Below are positions 1-7,233 of a stretch of 10,964 bases of DNA, one piece after another. Each line of letters opens with the position of its first letter. Position 1 is the stretch's first letter. The stretch comes from an uncultured Clostridia bacterium (GTDB lineage Bacteria; Bacillota; Clostridia; HGM11514): NCBI GenBank assembly GCA_934489915.1, contig CAKSSZ010000036.1, positions 1 to 10,964 on the forward strand. The letters are read 5' to 3'. Below the pieces are notes generated by a model. It saw nothing but the letters and a program-made list of their open reading frames with translations, made no database searches and was not told the DNA's origin. Position numbers and translations under genes: made by a program.

Positions 1-753
1 TACTGCTGGGGGCAAATGGCGGTGGTAGCGGTGGCAACCTTGTTTTTTACCCTGGCAGGGATTTCTCATTGGCGGATGTTAGCTGTGCTGCTGGCTTTGA
101 TCCCGGCGGTCAATGCGGTTGCGTTTTGCGTTGTGCCCATCTGGACGCTGGAAGAAGAGGCAGGGGAACGGGTGAGCGTGAAAAAGCTGTTTACTCTGCC
201 CTTATTCTGGCTCTTTTTGCTGTTGATGCTTTGCTCCGGCGCCAGCGAGCTTTCAGTGTCCCAGTGGGCTTCCGCTTTGGCAGAAGCGGGGTTGGGCGTG
301 TCCAAAACCGTAGGGGACTTGGCAGGGCCTATGTTTTTTGCGGCAATGATGGGGATTTCCCGTCTTTTATATGCCAAATACAGTGAGCGGCTTTCCCTGG
401 AATATGCCATGCTGGGCAGCGGCATTTTATGTGTGGTAAGCTACCTGATGATCTCCCTGGCGCCCTGGGCGTGGGTCGGATTGCTTGGGTGCGGTGTTTG
501 CGGCTTCAGCGTGGGGGTGATGTGGCCGGGAACCTACAGCCTGGCAGCAAAGCAGCTGCGGGGCGGCGGAACGGTGATGTTTTCTCTGCTGGCATTGGCA
601 GGAGACGCAGGCTGCTCCTCCGGTCCCACCCTGGTGGGCGTGGTGTCCGGCGCATTTGGGGATCAGTATCGTTTAGGTGTGCTGGCTGCTGTTGTGTTCC
701 CCTTGCTGTTGGTAGCGGGGATGGCTGCCATGCTGCAAAAATCCGCCCGGTGA
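1..753 (+). CDS. MFS transporter, C-terminal part (5' end outside window)
   Basis: This is an integral membrane protein, most likely a major facilitator superfamily permease. The frame is open from base 1 (first residues YCWGQ before the methionine at 16), so the gene is truncated by the window edge and the true start lies upstream. The visible 250 residues are dominated by hydrophobic helices, about eight in all. Two come first, then a charged cytoplasmic-type loop (EEEAGERVSVKK), then about six more, matching the end of the N-terminal half and all of the C-terminal six-helix half. A short basic loop (SRLLYAKYSERLS) between helices fits the MFS inter-helix loop. The general look resembles sugar permeases of the FucP type, but no substrate-specific motif was recognised. 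The stop is TGA at 751-753. The next gene has its own promoter, so this is probably a separate transcription unit. The family call is reasonably sure; the substrate is unknown. Confidence 0.75.
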   Translation, partial: YCWGQMAVVAVATLFFTLAGISHWRMLAVLLALIPAVNAVAFCVVPIWTLEEEAGERVSVKKLFTLPLFWLFLLLMLCSGASELSVSQWASALAEAGLGVSKTVGDLAGPMFFAAMMGISRLLYAKYSERLSLEYAMLGSGILCVVSYLMISLAPWAWVGLLGCGVCGFSVGVMWPGTYSLAAKQLRGGGTVMFSLLALAGDAGCSSGPTLVGVVSGAFGDQYRLGVLAAVVFPLLLVAGMAAMLQKSAR

Positions 754-804
754 GAGGACTGGTTGATTTTACAGAGATTTACTGAGGAAAATGCAGAAAA
801 TCAC

Positions 805-833
805 TTGACAAATCGGCGGTTTACGGATACAAT
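805..833 (+). promoter_or_regulatory. sigma-A promoter of nfnAB
   Basis: TTGACA at 805-810 and TACAAT at 828-833 are separated by 17 bp. This is a full match to the -35 consensus and five of six at -10. Transcription would start near 840, giving a leader of about 30 nt to the nfnA ATG at 871. The promoter lies inside the longer upstream open frame that starts at 763, which argues against that longer start. Confidence 0.8.
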
Positions 834-870
834 TATAAGGAGAGATCAGACGCAAGAAAGGATGATTGCT

Positions 871-1713
871 ATGTATCAAATCGTAAAAAAGAAAAGCTTG
901 AATCCTACTGTGACATTGATGGAAATCAAAGCGCCGGCGATTGCGCAGGCTGCAGAACCGGGTCAGTTTATTATTCTGCGGGTCGATGAAGAAGGGGAAC
1001 GGATTCCTTTGACCATTGCGGATTTTGACCGGCAGGCCGGTACCGTCACCATTATTTATCAAATTGTAGGAGCAACAACTCAAAAGCTGGATCGAAAGGA
1101 ACAAGGGGAATTTTTGTGCGATTTTGCAGGACCTTTGGGCGTGGCAACCCATACGGAGGGGTTACACAAGGTCGCTGTCGTAGGCGGCGGCGTTGGCTGC
1201 GCCATTGCATACCCCATTGCAAAAAAGCTGCATCATTTGGGTTGTCAGGTGCATTCGGTGGTAGGCTTTCGGAACCGTGACCTGGTAATTTTAGAAGAAG
1301 AATTCCGGGCGGTTTCCGATCATTTGGAAGTGATGACCGATGACGGCAGCTACGGAACGCGCGGACTGGTAACAGACGCATTGAAAAAGCTGCTGGATGA
1401 AGGCAATCAGTATGACCAGGTGATTGTGATCGGTCCGCTGATTATGATGAAATTTGTGTGTCAGCTGACCAAGGAATACGGGGTAAAAACCGTTGTCAGC
1501 ATGAACCCGATTATGATCGACGGCACAGGAATGTGCGGTGGATGCCGGTTGTCGGTAGGGGGAGAAATGAAGTTTGCCTGTGTGGACGGCCCCGATTTTG
1601 ACGGTCATTTAGTGGATTTTGACGAGGCGATGGCACGCAGCTCTATGTACCGTGAATTTGAGCAGCGGGAGCGGGAAAAAGCCTGTCGCTTGTTTGGAAA
1701 GGAGGGGAAATAA
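871..1713 (+). CDS. nfnA: NfnA, NADH-dependent reduced ferredoxin:NADP+ oxidoreductase, FAD/[2Fe-2S] subunit
   Basis: This is the small subunit of the cytoplasmic electron-bifurcating transhydrogenase NfnAB, which couples NADH and reduced ferredoxin to NADP+ reduction (or the reverse). It is 280 aa and belongs to the ferredoxin-NADP reductase/dihydroorotate dehydrogenase electron-transfer-subunit family. The FAD-binding segment RIPLTIADFD is at residues 44-53. A glycine-rich nucleotide motif (VVGGGVGCAIAYPIAKKL) is at about 103-120. A C-terminal [2Fe-2S] site has C222, C225 and C237, with D217 positioned as the known Asp ligand of Nfn-type clusters. The start at 871 is chosen because AAAGG (857-861) lies 9 nt upstream and the promoter sits just before it. 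An in-frame codon at 763 would place the start before the promoter. nfnB follows after 2 bp. SudB-like sulfide dehydrogenase subunits are homologous, but the pairing with a 462-aa GltD-like partner fits Nfn. Confidence 0.9.
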   Translation: MYQIVKKKSLNPTVTLMEIKAPAIAQAAEPGQFIILRVDEEGERIPLTIADFDRQAGTVTIIYQIVGATTQKLDRKEQGEFLCDFAGPLGVATHTEGLHKVAVVGGGVGCAIAYPIAKKLHHLGCQVHSVVGFRNRDLVILEEEFRAVSDHLEVMTDDGSYGTRGLVTDALKKLLDEGNQYDQVIVIGPLIMMKFVCQLTKEYGVKTVVSMNPIMIDGTGMCGGCRLSVGGEMKFACVDGPDFDGHLVDFDEAMARSSMYREFEQREREKACRLFGKEGK

Positions 1714-1715
1714 CC

Positions 1716-3104
1716 ATGCCGAATATGTCGCCGAAGAAAAACCCCATGCCTTCTCAGGAGGCGCAGGTGAGGAAAAATAATTTTCAAGAGGTTGCTTTGG
1801 GATATTCCGAGGAAGCGGCGGTGAATGAAGCGCAGCGGTGCCTCCATTGCAAGCACCAGCCCTGCGTGAACGGCTGCCCGGTTTCCATTCACATTCCCGA
1901 TTTTATTGAGCGGATTGCGCAAGGGGATTATCGGGGAGCGTATGACGTGATCGCTGAGTCCAGCTCGCTGCCGGCGGTTTGCGGTCGAGTATGTCCCCAG
2001 GAAAATCAGTGTGAGAAAAACTGCGTTCGCGGCATCAAGGGTGAGCCGGTTGGGATCGGCCGCCTGGAACGGTTTGCGGCGGACTGGTATAACAGTCACC
2101 CGGCCGAAAAGCGGCAGCGTCCGGCGAGTAACGGCCACCGGGTTGCGGTGGTGGGGTCGGGTCCCTCCGGCTTGGCTTGCGCCGGTGAACTGGCGTCAAA
2201 GGGCTATGCTGTCACCGTGTTTGAAGCGCTGCATGTGGCAGGCGGGGTACTGATGTATGGCATTCCGGAATTCCGTTTGCCCAAGAAGATTGTACAGCAG
2301 GAAATCCAGGGGCTGCGTGAAATGGGCGTGAATTTTGAAACCAATATGGTAATCGGTAAAGTGCGCTCGGTGGATCAGCTGATGGAAGACGGCTATGAAG
2401 CAATTTTCATTGGTTCGGGCGCCGGGTTGCCCCGTTTTATGGGAATCCCCGGTGAGAATTTAAAGGGCGTTTATTCCGCCAATGAATTTTTGACCCGTGT
2501 GAATTTGATGAAGGCTTATGATAAGGAGCATACCGCAACGCCGGTGCAAAACGCCAAGCATGTGGCTGTGGTCGGCGGCGGGAATGTGGCTATGGACGCA
2601 GCCCGCTGTGCGCTGCGGATGGGAGCGGAAACGGTTTCTATTGTTTACCGCCGCAGTGAAAAGGAATTGCCTGCCCGGGCAGAGGAAGTGGAACACGCAC
2701 GGGAAGAGGGCATTCGCTTTGAATTTTTGACCAACCCCACCTCCATCAAAGGGGAGGACGGCTGGGTGGACGGCCTGATTTGCCAACGGATGGAGCTGAG
2801 CCAGCCGGACGCTTCCGGACGTGCCCGTCCGGTTCCTGTTGAGGGGAGCGAGTTTGAGCTGAAGGCGGATTGCGTGATTATGGCAATCGGTACTTCACCG
2901 AACCCGTTGATTAAGTCTACCACAAAGGGCTTGGATACCCAGAAGTGGGGCGGCATTATTGTGGAAGAGGAAACCGGCCACACTTCCCGGGAGCATGTAT
3001 ATGCCGGGGGTGACGCCGTGACCGGCGCCGCTACCGTTATTTTGGCAATGGGAGCCGGAAAAAGCGCTGCCCGGGCGATTGATCGGGAATTACAGAAGAA
3101 ATAA
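1716..3104 (+). CDS. nfnB: NfnB, GltD-like FAD/[4Fe-4S] subunit of NfnAB
   Basis: This is the large subunit of NfnAB. It carries the bifurcating FAD, two [4Fe-4S] clusters and the NADP(H) site. It is 462 aa, the usual size for NfnB, and homologous to the glutamate synthase small subunit. The N-terminal cysteine set is C42, C45, C50, C54 and then C89, C93, C99, C103. The FAD Rossmann motif GSGPSG is at 147-152, the NADP motif GGGNVAMDAARCALRMG begins at 287, and the C-terminal FAD segment GGDAVTGAATVILAMGAG begins at 431. The start at 1716 has GGAGGGG at 1701-1707, inside the end of nfnA, and only 2 bp separate the genes, so translation is probably coupled. A stand-alone glutamate synthase small subunit is the main alternative. 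Adjacency to nfnA and the absence of a large GltB subunit in this window argue against it. Confidence 0.9.
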   Translation: MPNMSPKKNPMPSQEAQVRKNNFQEVALGYSEEAAVNEAQRCLHCKHQPCVNGCPVSIHIPDFIERIAQGDYRGAYDVIAESSSLPAVCGRVCPQENQCEKNCVRGIKGEPVGIGRLERFAADWYNSHPAEKRQRPASNGHRVAVVGSGPSGLACAGELASKGYAVTVFEALHVAGGVLMYGIPEFRLPKKIVQQEIQGLREMGVNFETNMVIGKVRSVDQLMEDGYEAIFIGSGAGLPRFMGIPGENLKGVYSANEFLTRVNLMKAYDKEHTATPVQNAKHVAVVGGGNVAMDAARCALRMGAETVSIVYRRSEKELPARAEEVEHAREEGIRFEFLTNPTSIKGEDGWVDGLICQRMELSQPDASGRARPVPVEGSEFELKADCVIMAIGTSPNPLIKSTTKGLDTQKWGGIIVEEETGHTSREHVYAGGDAVTGAATVILAMGAGKSAARAIDRELQKK

Positions 3105-3133
3105 AAGCTTTGGGGGATCTCCCCCAAAGCTTT
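3104..3133 (+). terminator. 13-bp GC-rich hairpin after nfnB; weak terminator or attenuator
   Basis: AAAGCTTTGGGGG (3104-3116) pairs perfectly with CCCCCAAAGCTTT (3121-3133) around a 4-nt loop. The stem begins on the last base of the nfnB stop codon. The 3' side is followed by ACAT rather than a long T run, so intrinsic termination may be only partial. It could also protect the nfnAB message from 3' decay. Confidence 0.65.
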
Positions 3134-3157
3134 ACATAAAGAATGGAGCTGATGTAA

Positions 3158-4204
3158 ATGGAAATGACCTTCAGATGGTACGGGGAAAGCGACCCCGTCA
3201 CTCTGGAACAAATTCGGCAGATTCCTAACGTTACAGGAGTTGTTACGGCAATTTACGATGTGCCGGTAGGGGAGGTATGGCCGAGAGAAAAAGTGATGGC
3301 GCTGAAAAAAACAGTAGAGGACGCAGGGTTACATATTGCCGCCATCGAAAGCGTACCTGTGCATGAGGACATTAAGCTGGGAAAACCCAGCCGGGATCGG
3401 ATGATCGAAAATTACTGCACAACCCTGCGGTATTTGTCCGAAGCCGGCGTAAAAGTGGTTTGTTATAACTTTATGCCTGTGTTTGACTGGACCAGAACCG
3501 ATCTGGCGCATCAGCTGCCTGACGGATCCAATGCGCTGAGCTATGATGACGATACCATCGCAACCTGGGATATTGAGAATGAGGAAGTTTCCCTCCCGGG
3601 CTGGGACGCCAGCTATACGAAGGATCAAATGCGGGCGGTCATGGAGGAATATAAGTCGGTGGATGAAGAAACCCTGTGGGAACACCTGCGCTATTTCCTG
3701 GAGCGGGTCATTCCCGTGGCAGAAGAGGTGGACGTGAAGATGGCCATTCATCCGGACGATCCCCCCTGGAATATTTTTGGACTGCCTCGGATCATCACTA
3801 ACAAAGAAAATTTGGAACGTTTCTGCAAGCTGGTGGATAGCCCCTATAACGGACTGACCCTGTGCTCCGGTTCTCTGGCGGCGGATGAGAAGAATGATAT
3901 TGCCGAGCTGGTTCGCTATTTCGGCGGCATGGGCAGAATTCATTTTGCTCATATGAGAAATATTAAGCGGACAGGCGGCCGCTCCTTTGAGGAGTCTGCT
4001 CACGCTTCCAATTACGGCAGCTTGGATATGTATGAAATTATGAAAGCATATCATGAAGTAGGGTTTGACGGCCCCGTTCGGCCGGATCACGGCAGAATGA
4101 TCTGGGGCGAGCAGGGCAAACCGGGTTACGGCTTGTATGACAGAGCCTTGGGCGCTGTTTACTTGAACGGTTTGATTGAAGCAATTGAAAAAAATGAACG
4201 GTAA
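3158..4204 (+). CDS. uxuA: mannonate dehydratase
   Basis: UxuA (EC 4.2.1.8) removes water from D-mannonate to give 2-keto-3-deoxy-D-gluconate in hexuronate (glucuronate) catabolism. It is a cytoplasmic, metal-dependent TIM barrel. The 348-aa length matches the shorter Gram-positive form. Recognisable family blocks are NFMPVFDWTRTDL (104-116), HPDDPPW (198-204), GLTLCSGS (232-239), HFAHMRN (262-268) and RPDHGR (308-313). The metal ligands by family comparison are H198, C236, H265 and D310, with H311 and Y324 as candidate catalytic residues, so the enzyme appears intact. The start at 3158 has GGAG at 3145-3148, 9 nt upstream. The gene lies 53 bp after nfnB with no convincing promoter between, so it may be read through from nfnAB. 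No uxaC, uxuB or KDG kinase is visible in the window. Confidence 0.93.
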   Translation: MEMTFRWYGESDPVTLEQIRQIPNVTGVVTAIYDVPVGEVWPREKVMALKKTVEDAGLHIAAIESVPVHEDIKLGKPSRDRMIENYCTTLRYLSEAGVKVVCYNFMPVFDWTRTDLAHQLPDGSNALSYDDDTIATWDIENEEVSLPGWDASYTKDQMRAVMEEYKSVDEETLWEHLRYFLERVIPVAEEVDVKMAIHPDDPPWNIFGLPRIITNKENLERFCKLVDSPYNGLTLCSGSLAADEKNDIAELVRYFGGMGRIHFAHMRNIKRTGGRSFEESAHASNYGSLDMYEIMKAYHEVGFDGPVRPDHGRMIWGEQGKPGYGLYDRALGAVYLNGLIEAIEKNER

Positions 4205-4210
4205 AAGCTA

Positions 4211-4253
4211 AAAAAGCAGCCATCGTCAGATGATCCGACGATGGCTGCTTTTT
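4211..4253. terminator. bidirectional rho-independent terminator between uxuA and the minus-strand operon
   Basis: AAAAAGCAGCCATCGTC (4211-4227) pairs perfectly over 17 bp with GACGATGGCTGCTTTTT (4237-4253) across a 9-nt loop. The A run on one side and the T run on the other give a U tract to transcripts from either strand. That suits its position between convergent genes ending at 4204 and 4302. Confidence 0.9.
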
Positions 4254-4301
4254 CGTTTGTGAAATTATTTTTGACTGATTCAGCAATGGGTTTTACCCTC
4301 A

Positions 4302-5186
4302 TTACACCGGGAAGTCAGCGTCTACTTCCCGGTAATACCGTTCCAGATTTTCCTTTCCTTTTGTAATGGCAGGGATGCATTCTTCAGATCCTTCAAATTC
4401 AATGGCATAGTAGCCGTCAAACCCTGCTTTGCGTAAAATCCGCAGGCATTGGCGCACCGGAACCGCACCCTGACCGATCACAGTTCCGCGGAACCAATTT
4501 CCGCCCCGCGTCATATTGCTGCCCGGATTGTGAGAGCACCCGCTGGTGATCAGCATATCCTTAACATGAACATAGCAGGCATAGGGGGCAAGACGGGAAA
4601 CGGCGGTAACCGGATTTTCATCTACGCACAGAAAATTCCCCATATCAACCAAAAGGGCGTAGTTGGGATGATTCACCGCATTGAAAAGCCGTTCCATCCG
4701 GTCGCTGTCCTGGGCAATGTAACCGTGGTTTTCACTGCAGGTGCGGATCCCTAAGTCCTGCGCATATTCTGTAATGATTCTTACGTTTTTCGCAATGCGG
4801 GGCAGCATTAAATCAAAGGAGCGGCATTCCTTCCCAGGTTGATAACAAATATCGTGCCGCATCATCGGTGCGCCCAAGGCGGCCGCAACCCGAAGCTGCC
4901 CTTTTACCCGTTCCAGCTCTGCTGCTTCCTCTGAAGCACATTCATGATACAGGTTTGCCCCGATGGCATAGTTGGTAATGATCATATTGAGTTCGTCCGC
5001 TTTGGCACGAATCCGTGCAGCGCTTTCCAGCTGCTGTTCCAAGGTGGGGGCGGGGCAGGGGGCCAATTCGGTAAATTCAATGGCGCCAAAGTCCAGCTCA
5101 TGCGCCTTTTCCACCGCCTGCTCCTGAGTCATGCGTCCTGCTCTGATCTCTGCCTGAAAGGAGTAAGAGCTGATAGAGAGTTTCAT
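4302..5186 (-). CDS. sugar phosphate isomerase/epimerase-like TIM-barrel protein (PF01261)
   Basis: This 294-aa protein belongs to the xylose isomerase-like TIM-barrel family, which includes inosose dehydratases, D-psicose/tagatose 3-epimerases and related lyases. The four metal-ligand positions of the family appear to be present: E152 (in SENHG), D181 (LLVDMGNF), H207 (YVHVKDM) and E263 or E265 (YAIEFEGSEE). It should therefore bind a divalent metal and act on a sugar, keto-sugar or polyol. The start has AAGGAGG about 7 nt upstream, and that site overlaps the stop codon of the preceding gene (12-bp gap). It is the last gene of a three-gene operon, followed by the bidirectional terminator. 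The exact reaction (epimerase, isomerase, dehydratase or keto-sugar lyase) cannot be decided from sequence. Endonuclease IV is a distant relative but is unlikely here given the context. Confidence 0.85.
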   Translation of the reverse strand: MKLSISSYSFQAEIRAGRMTQEQAVEKAHELDFGAIEFTELAPCPAPTLEQQLESAARIRAKADELNMIITNYAIGANLYHECASEEAAELERVKGQLRVAAALGAPMMRHDICYQPGKECRSFDLMLPRIAKNVRIITEYAQDLGIRTCSENHGYIAQDSDRMERLFNAVNHPNYALLVDMGNFLCVDENPVTAVSRLAPYACYVHVKDMLITSGCSHNPGSNMTRGGNWFRGTVIGQGAVPVRQCLRILRKAGFDGYYAIEFEGSEECIPAITKGKENLERYYREVDADFPV

Positions 5187-5198
5187 ATAGCTCCCTCC

Positions 5199-6248
5199 TT
5201 ACAGTGTAACTTCATGACCGGTTCTGGCGGATTCATAAATAGCGTCCAAAATTTTCATAATGACAATTCCGTCCTCTGCCGGGGCAAGGCAAGGCGTGCG
5301 CTTGCTCACGCAATCAATAAAATGATTCATTTCAGCTTCAAACATAGGTTTTCCGTCTTTCAGGTTTTTAATATCCGGGGTGACGTCTACCATAAAATCA
5401 TTCATTTCCATGTAGAATTTCGGGTCGCCTGCCAAGGACGCACCGCCCTTGGTGCCGTAAATTTCTTTGGATGTGATGCCCTCGCCATTCAGACTGTAGC
5501 TGGTTTCCAGCAGGGTGACGGCGCCGTTATCATAGCGGATCAGGGCAATGGCAAGATCTTCTACATTGCAAATATCGTCCGGCTTTGCGTCTTTGGGCAT
5601 CCAGCCCACATTGGTTTTTAAATTTTTCCGATTGCCCAGCTGCTCAAAGGTTGCTGCATAAACCGAAACCGGCTTGGGGCAGCCCATGAGGTAGCGGGTA
5701 TGATCAATGACGTGCACGCCCAAATCAATCACAGGGCCGCCGCCGGACAGTGCCTTATTGGAAAACCATCCGCCCGGATTTCCGTGCCGGCGCAGATAGG
5801 TTGCTTTGGAATAATAAATATCGCCGAAATACCCCTTCTCAATGAAATCCTTTGCCACACGGGACTCGTCGGAGAAGCGCATCACAAAACCGATCATCAA
5901 AAGGCGATTGTTTTTCTTCGCTGCCGCTGCCATTTCTTCTGCTTCCTGTGCGTTAAATGCCATTGGCTTTTCGCATAATACATCCAGCCCGGCATTCAGT
6001 GCGGCAATGGCACATTTTGCATGGTTGCAGTTCCACACGCACACATCTGCGGCGTCCAATTCACAGTCGGAGAGCATTTCTTCTACCGAATGGTACCGTT
6101 TTTCAATGCCGTATTTATCACCAAAATCCCGGAGCCGATCCGGATTAATATCACAGATGGCCTCAATTTTTGCCTCCGGGTTTTTCCGATAGGCTTCCAT
6201 ATGGACGGAAGCAATATTTCCTGCGCCGATAATACCGATTTTTACCAT
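5199..6248 (-). CDS. Gfo/Idh/MocA-family NAD(P)-dependent oxidoreductase
   Basis: This 349-aa cytoplasmic dehydrogenase probably oxidises or reduces a sugar, sugar acid or inositol-type hydroxyl group with NAD(P). The N-terminal Rossmann motif IGAGNIA is at 7-13, followed by an acidic residue at the end of the second strand (ICDINPDRL), which favours NAD(H). The canonical CEKPMAF block has E93-K94-P95, with the family's catalytic-site lysine. The C-terminal domain carries GGGPVIDLGVHVID with D175 and H179, the conserved Asp/His pair. All expected residues are present, so it should be active. GAGGAGG sits 8 nt upstream of the ATG, and the preceding gene ends 15 bp away, so the two are probably co-transcribed. 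Flanking PF01261 proteins on both sides recall inositol (IolG/IolE) and keto-glycoside pathways. The substrate is unknown. Confidence 0.9.
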   Translation of the reverse strand: MVKIGIIGAGNIASVHMEAYRKNPEAKIEAICDINPDRLRDFGDKYGIEKRYHSVEEMLSDCELDAADVCVWNCNHAKCAIAALNAGLDVLCEKPMAFNAQEAEEMAAAAKKNNRLLMIGFVMRFSDESRVAKDFIEKGYFGDIYYSKATYLRRHGNPGGWFSNKALSGGGPVIDLGVHVIDHTRYLMGCPKPVSVYAATFEQLGNRKNLKTNVGWMPKDAKPDDICNVEDLAIALIRYDNGAVTLLETSYSLNGEGITSKEIYGTKGGASLAGDPKFYMEMNDFMVDVTPDIKNLKDGKPMFEAEMNHFIDCVSKRTPCLAPAEDGIVIMKILDAIYESARTGHEVTL

Positions 6249-6263
6249 GATATTTTCCTCCTC

Positions 6264-7103
6264 TTATTTCATCATATTCCGTAAAAATTCCACTGCTTTT
6301 TCAATATCTGCTTTGGGGTTGTCGCCCACTTCCCGTTCGATGGTCAGAAAGCCGTTATAACCGATTTCCTCCAGCGCTTTTAAGTAATTGGGGAAATCAA
6401 CGGAGCCCTCTCCCAAGGGAACTTCAATAAAGGCGGGATCCTGGAGCATTTTATCCTCTTCCAGTCCGTAAATCACCTCAGGAGCTTTGTCTGCCAGCTT
6501 GCGGCCGTCTTTAGCGTGGGTATGTACGATGTAATCCTGCAATGTGTGTACAGCGGCAACGGGATCGTCCCCTGTGACCATCACCAGGTTGGCGGGGTCT
6601 AAATTGACCGCTACGCCCCGGCTGCCCAAGGAATCCAAAAAGCCTTTCAAAACCACAGCGGTTTCAGGGCCGGTTTCAATGGCAAAGTGTGCCTGCATTT
6701 GATCTGCATACTGGCTTAAGGTACCGCAGGCTTCCTGCATAATCTGGTAGCGTGGATGGCTGCTGTCTGCCGGAACTACGCCGATATGTGTGGTTACAAT
6801 ATTGGTGCCCAGCTCTGCCGCCCATTCCATGATTCGCTTGGAGGTATCAATTAAGGACGGGTTCAGCTCCGGATTGTGAAACCCCTTGCCTAAATCGCCG
6901 CAGACAGCGGACACAATCAGCCCGTTATCTTCTAACACCCGCTTTAAGTCAGCGGTTTTTTCTTTTGTGATATGTTCCATTGCAAACTCGCCTCTGGCAT
7001 AGATCTGAACGCCGGCCGCCCCCAGCTGTGCAGCGGTTTTTAATGCGGTAGGGTAATCCAGGCGAAAAGATTCCATCATAACGCCGATAGGAAACTGTTT
7101 CAT
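6264..7103 (-). CDS. sugar phosphate isomerase/epimerase-like TIM-barrel protein (PF01261), first gene of operon
   Basis: This 279-aa member of the xylose isomerase-like TIM-barrel family is clearly different in sequence from the other PF01261 protein of the operon. Candidate metal ligands are E143 (FAIETGPE), D169 (VNLDPANL), H196 (VHTHAKDG) and E256 (LTIEREVG), so the site looks complete. The EVPLGEG stretch (227-233) followed by a C-terminal GYNGFLTIE is typical of epimerase/isomerase members of the family. The ATG at 7103 has GAAAGG 11 nt upstream and a promoter ending about 48 nt before the start. It is the promoter-proximal gene, with the oxidoreductase 15 bp downstream. Likely regulation is by the divergently transcribed AraC protein. 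The reaction and substrate are not determined. Confidence 0.87.
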   Translation of the reverse strand: MKQFPIGVMMESFRLDYPTALKTAAQLGAAGVQIYARGEFAMEHITKEKTADLKRVLEDNGLIVSAVCGDLGKGFHNPELNPSLIDTSKRIMEWAAELGTNIVTTHIGVVPADSSHPRYQIMQEACGTLSQYADQMQAHFAIETGPETAVVLKGFLDSLGSRGVAVNLDPANLVMVTGDDPVAAVHTLQDYIVHTHAKDGRKLADKAPEVIYGLEEDKMLQDPAFIEVPLGEGSVDFPNYLKALEEIGYNGFLTIEREVGDNPKADIEKAVEFLRNMMK

Positions 7104-7146
7104 AAAAATTCCAGCCTTTCTATTTTGAAAAATTTTATTAAATCAC

Positions 7147-7175
7147 TTTACAAGGCTATTATAATATACTATAAT
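7147..7175 (+). promoter_or_regulatory. promoter of the first AraC-family gene
   Basis: TTTACA (7147-7152) and TATAAT (7170-7175) are 17 bp apart. Initiation would be near 7182. That puts the ATG at 7195 only about 13 nt into the message with no ribosome site, and the ATG at 7234 about 52 nt in with a good one. Confidence 0.78.
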
Positions 7176-7186
7176 AAAGATTGCAA
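7158..7186 (-). promoter_or_regulatory. promoter of the minus-strand isomerase/dehydrogenase operon
   Basis: On the minus strand TTGCAA (7186-7181) and TATAAT (7163-7158) are 17 bp apart. Initiation would be near 7151, giving a leader of about 48 nt. The elements interdigitate with the plus-strand promoter of the AraC gene. Confidence 0.75.
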
Positions 7187-7224
7187 GAAAAATCATGCTC
7201 TATTTTGGTAATATTGTGCTTTTT

Positions 7225-7229
7225 GGAGG
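7225..7229 (+). promoter_or_regulatory. ribosome binding site deciding the AraC start at 7234
   Basis: GGAGG lies 4 nt before the ATG at 7234. This spacing is slightly short but usable. The alternative in-frame ATG at 7195 has only an A-rich stretch upstream. Confidence 0.65.
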
Positions 7230-7233
7230 AACT

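Noticed and set aside
763..870. N-terminal extension of nfnA by 36 codons from an in-frame codon at 763
   Set aside because: The TTGACA-17-TACAAT promoter lies inside it, the extension does not resemble the family, and the ATG at 871 has its own ribosome site.
3079..3107. Possible uxuA promoter TTGATC-17-TAAAAG at the end of nfnB
   Set aside because: Each hexamer matches only four of six positions, and initiation would fall inside the 3104-3133 hairpin. It is too weak to list as a feature.
3329..4090. Long open frame on the minus strand opposite uxuA (about 250 codons)
   Set aside because: It is a shadow of a confidently identified gene, with no ribosome site and no recognisable protein family.
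4944..5621. Plus-strand open frame of about 225 codons across the operon
   Set aside because: It spans the junction of two well-supported minus-strand genes, has no plausible start signal and its product resembles no family.
7129..7136. AAAATTTT palindrome upstream of the isomerase operon start
   Set aside because: It is low-complexity AT sequence expected by chance in a leader region, with no longer dyad around it.
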